The notes beneath the pieces are model-generated. The model was given only the letters and a program-made list of their open reading frames with translations, searched no databases and was not told the origin of the DNA. Positions 5,329 through 8,708 of a stretch of DNA of 8,708 nt are shown here, piece after piece (the first letter of the stretch is position 1; the number at the start of each line of letters is the position of its first letter). The position numbers and the translations under genes were made by a program. The stretch spans positions 1-8,708 of the forward strand of contig CALMET010000019.1 in NCBI GenBank assembly GCA_937863195.1, written 5' to 3'. Source of the DNA: an uncultured bacterium (GTDB lineage Bacteria > Patescibacteria > ABY1 > SG8-24 > 2-12-FULL-60-25).

Positions 5329-5805
5329 ATGTTGATCTTTCAAGTTGTCGCCCTCAATAACCAAGGTCAAGCGGCCGTGGCATCCAATAATTATTCGTGG
5401 ATTGGAGCCGTCGCCGTTATTCTGGTGTTGTTTTTCTTGGTTCTAGCGGTATTAAAGCTGCGTACGCGCGACGATGATGATGGTCTCGATCGCAAAAAAA
5501 TCCGAGCTACGTGGGATGAAATCCAAAAAACATCGGGCATGGGTTTGATGGGGATGAAGCTTGCCGTCATCGAAGCTGACAAATTACTCGACAATGTCAT
5601 GCGCCAGCTTTTGATCCCGGGCGAGACCATGGGCGAACGCATGAAAATGGCCGAATTCAAATATCCAGAGATTCGACGCGTATGGCCGGCACATAAAACG
5701 CGCAATATGTTGGTGCATGATTCAACGTTTCAATTGCGCATGAGTGATGGCAAAGAATCGCTTCGCGCTTTTGAGCGCGCCTTAAAAATGTTTAAGGCGC
5801 TATGA
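5329..5805 (+). CDS. Membrane-anchored HEPN-like protein of unknown function
   Basis: The 158-aa protein has a short N-terminal outside segment, one transmembrane helix (about residues 24-43, SWIGAVAVILVLFFLVLAVL), a charged linker with four aspartates, and a helical cytoplasmic domain from about residue 57. That domain contains KLAVIEADKLLDNVM (77-91), GETMGERMKMAE (98-109), AHKTRNMLVHD (121-131) and a final amphipathic helix ESLRAFERALKMF. The RNMLVH segment (R125 to H130) fits the R-x4-H motif of HEPN-superfamily nucleases, and the surrounding helices suit the four-helix HEPN layout. Catalysis is not shown, and the motif is short. I believe homologues exist in other CPR genomes as hypothetical proteins, but cannot verify this. 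It sits 9 nt after gatA and overlaps lgt by ATGA. Start chosen at ATG 5329; no strong Shine-Dalgarno. Confidence 0.8.
   Translation: MLIFQVVALNNQGQAAVASNNYSWIGAVAVILVLFFLVLAVLKLRTRDDDDGLDRKKIRATWDEIQKTSGMGLMGMKLAVIEADKLLDNVMRQLLIPGETMGERMKMAEFKYPEIRRVWPAHKTRNMLVHDSTFQLRMSDGKESLRAFERALKMFKAL
5777..5800 (+). promoter_or_regulatory. Perfect 10-bp hairpin directly before the lgt start codon
   Basis: GCGCCTTAAA (5777-5786) and TTTAAGGCGC (5791-5800) are exact reverse complements with a 4-nt loop AATG. The hairpin ends one base before the lgt ATG (5802) and hides the only Shine-Dalgarno-like bases there, TAAGG (5793-5797). It lies inside the last codons of the upstream gene, whose ribosomes would melt it. 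A role in coupling lgt translation to that gene is inferred. Confidence 0.6.
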
Positions 5806-6569
5806 TCCCGTATTTTGGTTGGACGTCGTTTTCGATTGGTCCACTCACCATTTATACGTGGGGATTATTGGTCGCACTTGGTTTTGTTCTAGGCACCTAT
5901 CTTGCCTACCGTCGTGCAAAAAGCAGAGGGCTCGATGCTGAAAAAGTTCTCGACCTTGCCTTGTGGATTTTTATTGCTTCATTCATTGGTGCGCGTTTAT
6001 TGCATGTACTGTTTTATGATGACGGGACATTCGTGTCAGCACCACTCAGTATTCTTGATCCGCGTGTACCGGGCTTTTCGATGTTTGGTGGATTCATTGG
6101 GGCCGCGGTCGCGTCATTCGCTTTTTTCTATCGTCACAAACTAAATTGGATTGCTTATGCGGATACGTTAATTTGGGGTTTGCCTTGGGGTTGTGGCGTG
6201 GGACGTCTCGGTTGTTTTTTTATTCATGATCATCCGGGTACGCTGACGCATTCGGTGCTTGGCGTCAGATATCCAAATGGTGAGGTACGTCATGATCATG
6301 GTTTGTATTTATCTTTGATTGGTTTTGTGACCGGTCTTTGGTTTTTATGGATGAATCGCAAACAACGTGCGCCAGGTTTTTGGTTGGGGAGTTATATGGC
6401 GATTGAAGGCGTCACGCGCTTTGTTTTAGATTTTTATCGCGTTGCGGACAAAACTTATCTCGCTTTAACGCCAACACAGTGGCTCGCGATACCAGTGTTT
6501 ATCGGAGGTTGTGTTATCATCTCTTCATATGCCCCCGCTCCAGAACCCTTTTCTGAAAGAGAAGTATAA
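5802..6569 (+). CDS. lgt: Prolipoprotein diacylglyceryl transferase
   Basis: Lgt transfers diacylglycerol from phosphatidylglycerol to the lipobox cysteine of prolipoproteins at the cytoplasmic membrane. The 255-aa protein has about seven hydrophobic segments and the family motifs: GPLTIYTWGLLVALGF near the N-terminus, FIGARLLHVLFY (61-72), FGGFIG (95-100), the signature GVGRLGCFFIHDHPG (132-146) with the essential arginine R135 (E. coli R143), RHDHGLYLSLIG (163-174), and TRFVLDFYR (205-213) with R206 and D210 at the places of E. coli R239 and E243. The length is near the lower end for the family. At the place of E. coli H103 there is phenylalanine F95. The ATG overlaps the previous stop (ATGA). 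The last 41 bases overlap the next gene and contain its candidate promoter. Confidence 0.93.
   Translation: MIPYFGWTSFSIGPLTIYTWGLLVALGFVLGTYLAYRRAKSRGLDAEKVLDLALWIFIASFIGARLLHVLFYDDGTFVSAPLSILDPRVPGFSMFGGFIGAAVASFAFFYRHKLNWIAYADTLIWGLPWGCGVGRLGCFFIHDHPGTLTHSVLGVRYPNGEVRHDHGLYLSLIGFVTGLWFLWMNRKQRAPGFWLGSYMAIEGVTRFVLDFYRVADKTYLALTPTQWLAIPVFIGGCVIISSYAPAPEPFSEREV
6512..6520 (+). promoter_or_regulatory. Extended -10 promoter inside the end of lgt
   Basis: TG-T-TATCAT is an extended -10 element with five of six matches to TATAAT. The ATG at 6529 lies eight bases after it, so transcription would begin at or just before the start codon, giving a leaderless mRNA. No good -35 is visible, which extended -10 promoters can tolerate. 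A GGAGG at 6504-6508 is 20 nt from the ATG and only 2 nt from an in-frame GTG at 6511, wrong spacing for either. Confidence 0.5.
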
Positions 6570-8535
6570 CCTTCATAATGCCCCTGAAGTGGCCGTGGCT
6601 GCCAAGCGCACCGAGATTCGCACTAAGCTCAAGACGGGTGAGGCTGAACGTGTCGCCCAAGACCCTGAAGCCCGCATCCAGAACTATCTCAATCGCTTCA
6701 CCGAGATCACCGAGCGCAAAGACCCCAAGCACCGCGAACGTGGGCTTGAAGCCTTGAAGCACGTTCTGCACAAGAAGTTCGTCATTAAACCCAACGAAGT
6801 CCCAGAAGGGTATTTTGAAGATCAACGCCGCCTAGCCCGTGAACAAGGTCACGGTGATATTGAGATTTCTGACGAAGCTCGTGATCAGCTCACCGAGGTC
6901 ATTATCGCCGACCAAGAGAGCTCGCTCGACAAATGGGTTGACTATCTTTCTTCTCCTGACGCCACCTATCCAGATTGGCTCAAATACTGGGCGACTCGCT
7001 CAATCACCACCATGGGTGAGTATGACAAAGAAAAGCATGCTTTCACCAAGCGCTCTAAAGGCACCACCAAGCCTTTTCCTGACCTCGACCGTGAAGCATT
7101 AGCCTATGTTCTTGATGCCGTCGAAAAGAAATACAGCGAAGGGTATCAAGCCAAAGAAAAAGAGCTCACTAAACTCACGCAGCAAGCCAAAGCTACGAAG
7201 AGAAAAGCAAATTCAGAATTCACAGACGACTTCGAAGCTCTCCAGTCCCGCATCAGCACTCTCAAAACTGAACAGCAACAACACATCACCGGCAACCTTG
7301 ATCTTAATGAAGCTGATCTTGAAGCCTTTGCCAAAGGGTTTGATGCCAATGACTTTGCCAAGCTCTATGCCTGGGCCATTGAACAAGTCACCCCGGCTTC
7401 ACAAGAAGCTCTTCTTAGCACCAAGGGCGAATGGGTGAAGTATGAACAAGGCTCAGATGCTTCTGCTCTCGTCAAATCCCTTCAGGGCCATGGCACCGGC
7501 TGGTGTACTGCCGGCGAATCAACGGCTCAAGCCCAACTTCAAGCCGGCGACTTCTATGTCTACTACTCCATGTCCGCCGAAGGCGAACCCACGGTGCCTC
7601 GTGCCGCCATTCGTATGGAGGAGGATCGTATCGCCGAAGTACGTGGCATTGCCGCCCAGCAGAATCTCGACCCCCATATCGCCCCAGTCGTGCAAGAGAA
7701 GCTGAAAGAATTTCCTGATGGCAAGAGCTATGCCAAAAAAGCCTCAGACATGAAGCTGCTCACCGAGATCGAAAAGAAAACTCAAAAAGACCAACCCCTC
7801 ACCAAAAACGACCTTGAATTTCTGTACGAACTCAATACCTCTATCGAGGGTTTTGGGTATGATCGAGACCCTCGTGTCGAAGAGTTGCGATCAAGCCGCA
7901 ACCCCAACGAAGATGCTTCTGTGATCTTCGAATATGCCCAAGACCAAATCGCCCATTCAGTCTCTGAGATCAACAAAGACACCAAAGCCTATATCGGCCC
8001 CCTTGAACCCGGGCTCTTCGACAAACTCCCTGAGACCGTCGAACATGTCTATACCCAATTCCCTGAACAGCGCATTAAACTTGAGACCATCACTATTGGC
8101 GGCAAGAGCAAAGAACAGCTCAAGCAAGAACTGAATGATGGTGGCTTTCTGGTATATCAGACCGCAGAATACATGATGGACAGCCAAGAGTTTGCCATGA
8201 GCCCAGACAAGCATGAGCAAAAACTCGTACAATTTAACATCGGGGCTTTGGGACTAGAACGATATACCGTACAAAATATCTATGCCCGTGCCGCTGAACT
8301 CGGTCTTGAGCTTTGCCCCGCTGAAGTGGGTCCTGAATATCGACGGCAGTATACAGATCAACCAATGAGTGAATATGTTCACGTGGCCATGAAGCCTATC
8401 ACCGACGCCGACGGTAACCCACGTGTGTTCTACGTGGGTCGCTTTGACGCTGGCGCGTGGCTCGACGACCGCTGGGCGAGGCCTGCGCATGAGTGGGACG
8501 TGTACGATCAGGTCGTCTTCGGCCGGCGCAAGTGA
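6529..8535 (+). CDS. Large CPR-type protein with a GxGWC domain, function unknown
   Basis: The 668-aa soluble protein has no signal peptide or membrane segment. Parts in order: an N-terminal helical region (about 1-190) with NPFLKEKYNLHNAPEV and a Trp/Tyr-rich segment SLDKWVDYLSSPDATYPDW; a charged helix or coiled coil (about 190-260); a compact domain with GTGWCTAG (322-329, C326), GDFYVYYS, PRAAIRM and IAEVRGIAAQQNLDP (R372); a helical stretch with LEFLYEL and a GYDRDPRVEEL segment; and a C-terminal domain with LGLELCPAEVGPEYR and DQPMSEYVHVAMKPI, ending in basic residues. The central Cys-then-RG-then-Asn layout recalls PcfJ-like domains of conjugative elements; this is an analogy only. I recall similar proteins from CPR genomes but no known function. 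The ATG at 6529 is chosen over the GTG at 6511 because MPPLQNPFLKEKY looks like a natural N-terminus and the promoter would transcribe from there. Confidence 0.85.
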   Translation: MPPLQNPFLKEKYNLHNAPEVAVAAKRTEIRTKLKTGEAERVAQDPEARIQNYLNRFTEITERKDPKHRERGLEALKHVLHKKFVIKPNEVPEGYFEDQRRLAREQGHGDIEISDEARDQLTEVIIADQESSLDKWVDYLSSPDATYPDWLKYWATRSITTMGEYDKEKHAFTKRSKGTTKPFPDLDREALAYVLDAVEKKYSEGYQAKEKELTKLTQQAKATKRKANSEFTDDFEALQSRISTLKTEQQQHITGNLDLNEADLEAFAKGFDANDFAKLYAWAIEQVTPASQEALLSTKGEWVKYEQGSDASALVKSLQGHGTGWCTAGESTAQAQLQAGDFYVYYSMSAEGEPTVPRAAIRMEEDRIAEVRGIAAQQNLDPHIAPVVQEKLKEFPDGKSYAKKASDMKLLTEIEKKTQKDQPLTKNDLEFLYELNTSIEGFGYDRDPRVEELRSSRNPNEDASVIFEYAQDQIAHSVSEINKDTKAYIGPLEPGLFDKLPETVEHVYTQFPEQRIKLETITIGGKSKEQLKQELNDGGFLVYQTAEYMMDSQEFAMSPDKHEQKLVQFNIGALGLERYTVQNIYARAAELGLELCPAEVGPEYRRQYTDQPMSEYVHVAMKPITDADGNPRVFYVGRFDAGAWLDDRWARPAHEWDVYDQVVFGRRK

Positions 8536-8548
8536 AATTTTGTCACTT
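8530..8548 (+). other. Weak hairpin over the stop codon of the large protein gene
   Basis: AAGTGA (8530-8535, containing the TGA stop) and TCACTT (8543-8548) pair over a 7-nt loop. The stem is short and has no T-run after it, so it is a poor candidate for a terminator. No convincing rho-independent terminator was found after this gene. Confidence 0.3.
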
Positions 8549-8583
8549 TGGTCAGTGTATTGAAACTTTGACCCTGGGGCGGC

Positions 8584-8603
8584 ATCTCCCCGTAGAGGGA
8601 GAT
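8584..8603. repeat. 7-bp inverted repeat in the 3' non-coding tail
   Basis: ATCTCCC (8584-8590) and GGGAGAT (8597-8603) are perfect complements with a 6-nt loop. The sequence resembles short palindromic intergenic repeats found in many bacterial genomes, but only one copy is visible in this window. Confidence 0.5.
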
Positions 8604-8621
8604 CGCTCAGAATCATCCCTG

Positions 8622-8642
8622 CCCTTCTTTGGGAAAGAAGGG
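8622..8642. repeat. 9-bp perfect hairpin before the hexamer array
   Basis: CCCTTCTTT (8622-8630) and AAAGAAGGG (8634-8642) pair over a GGG loop. No T-run follows on either strand, so it is not a standard terminator. It stands five bases before the tandem repeat and may mark the end of a repeat element. Confidence 0.6.
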
Positions 8643-8647
8643 TGGCT

Positions 8648-8708
8648 GAATCAGAATCAGAATCAGAATCAGAATCAGAATCAGAATCAGAATCAGAATC
8701 AGAATCAG
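8648..8708. repeat. Tandem hexamer array (GAATCA), ten copies to the window edge
   Basis: From 8648 the sequence has an exact period of six with no mismatch for 61 bases, that is ten full copies of GAATCA plus one base, and it continues to the edge of the window. A single related unit (TCAGAATCA) occurs earlier at 8608-8616, before the hairpin. The full length is unknown because the window ends inside it. If read through on the plus strand it would encode Glu-Ser, Asn-Gln or Ile-Arg repeats, but no gene enters it. Confidence 0.95.

Noticed and set aside
6459..6482. The peptide LALTPTQW occurs in Lgt and also after the signal peptide of the secreted protein
   Set aside because: The codons differ and the two contexts (membrane enzyme loop and mature secreted protein) are unrelated, so this is most likely coincidence.
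6548..6564. Short hairpin CTTTTCT/AGAGAAG near the end of lgt
   Set aside because: It needs a G-U pair, has a 3-nt loop, lies within the coding sequence of two overlapping genes, and has no T-run. It is not a convincing terminator.
6300..6800. Change from T-rich to A/C-rich coding sequence at the lgt/large protein boundary as a sign of gene transfer
   Set aside because: A membrane protein naturally uses T-rich codons for hydrophobic residues, and a charged soluble protein uses A-rich ones. The shift needs no foreign origin.
8254..8616. A 120-codon minus-strand open frame across the end of the large right gene
   Set aside because: It lies opposite the conserved-looking C-terminal domain, has no start signals and no recognisable protein features.
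1..8708. CRISPR arrays, tRNA or rRNA genes, insertion sequences
   Set aside because: Reading both strands showed no spaced repeats, no cloverleaf or rRNA-like sequence, and no transposase-like protein.

Overview
The window looks like a chromosomal segment from a Candidate Phyla Radiation (Patescibacteria) bacterium, probably on the Parcubacteria side. This is an inference from three things. Two large soluble proteins (left edge and right end) resemble protein families I know only from CPR genomes. A compact gatC-gatA-(small membrane protein)-lgt gene chain runs with gaps of 15 and 9 nt and a 4-nt overlap. Several starts look leaderless. TGA is a stop here (the left gene ends in tandem TGA TAG), so this is not the code-25 Gracilibacteria/Absconditabacteria group.

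Layout. Bases 1-1689 (+) hold the 3' part of a large uncharacterised protein whose start lies outside the window. A short out-of-frame fragment follows that reads like the C-terminal end of a BRCT domain of NAD-dependent DNA ligase. The same bases form a good rho-independent terminator for the convergent HD-domain phosphohydrolase gene (1754-2302, -). Between that gene and the next minus-strand gene, a secreted protein of unknown function (2409-3515, -), lies a second strong terminator. Its hairpin also contains a near-consensus promoter for the HD gene.

At 3516-3582 is a short divergent intergenic region with candidate overlapping promoters for the secreted protein (-) and gatC (+). The plus-strand chain is gatC (3583-3885), gatA (3901-5319), a membrane-anchored HEPN-like protein (5329-5805), lgt (5802-6569) and a 668-aa CPR-type protein (6529-8535) that overlaps lgt by 41 bp and has its own extended -10 element. 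GatC and GatA are two subunits of the tRNA-dependent amidotransferase that corrects Glu-tRNA(Gln) and/or Asp-tRNA(Asn); gatB is not in the window. Lgt attaches the diacylglyceryl group to prolipoproteins.

Two consecutive operon junctions (gatA/HEPN-like and HEPN-like/lgt) each carry an inverted repeat lying over or beside the upstream stop codon and ending 1-3 nt before the next start codon. This suggests that translation of each downstream gene is coupled to the one before it. The last 173 bases have no gene: they contain two hairpins and then a GAATCA hexamer repeated ten times up to the window edge.

Most interesting points: the HEPN-type R-x4-H motif in a membrane protein encoded between gatA and lgt, the start-codon hairpins, the ligase-like remnant reused as a terminator, the promoter built into a terminator hairpin, and the two large CPR-type proteins, whose cysteine-containing domains may share a layout.
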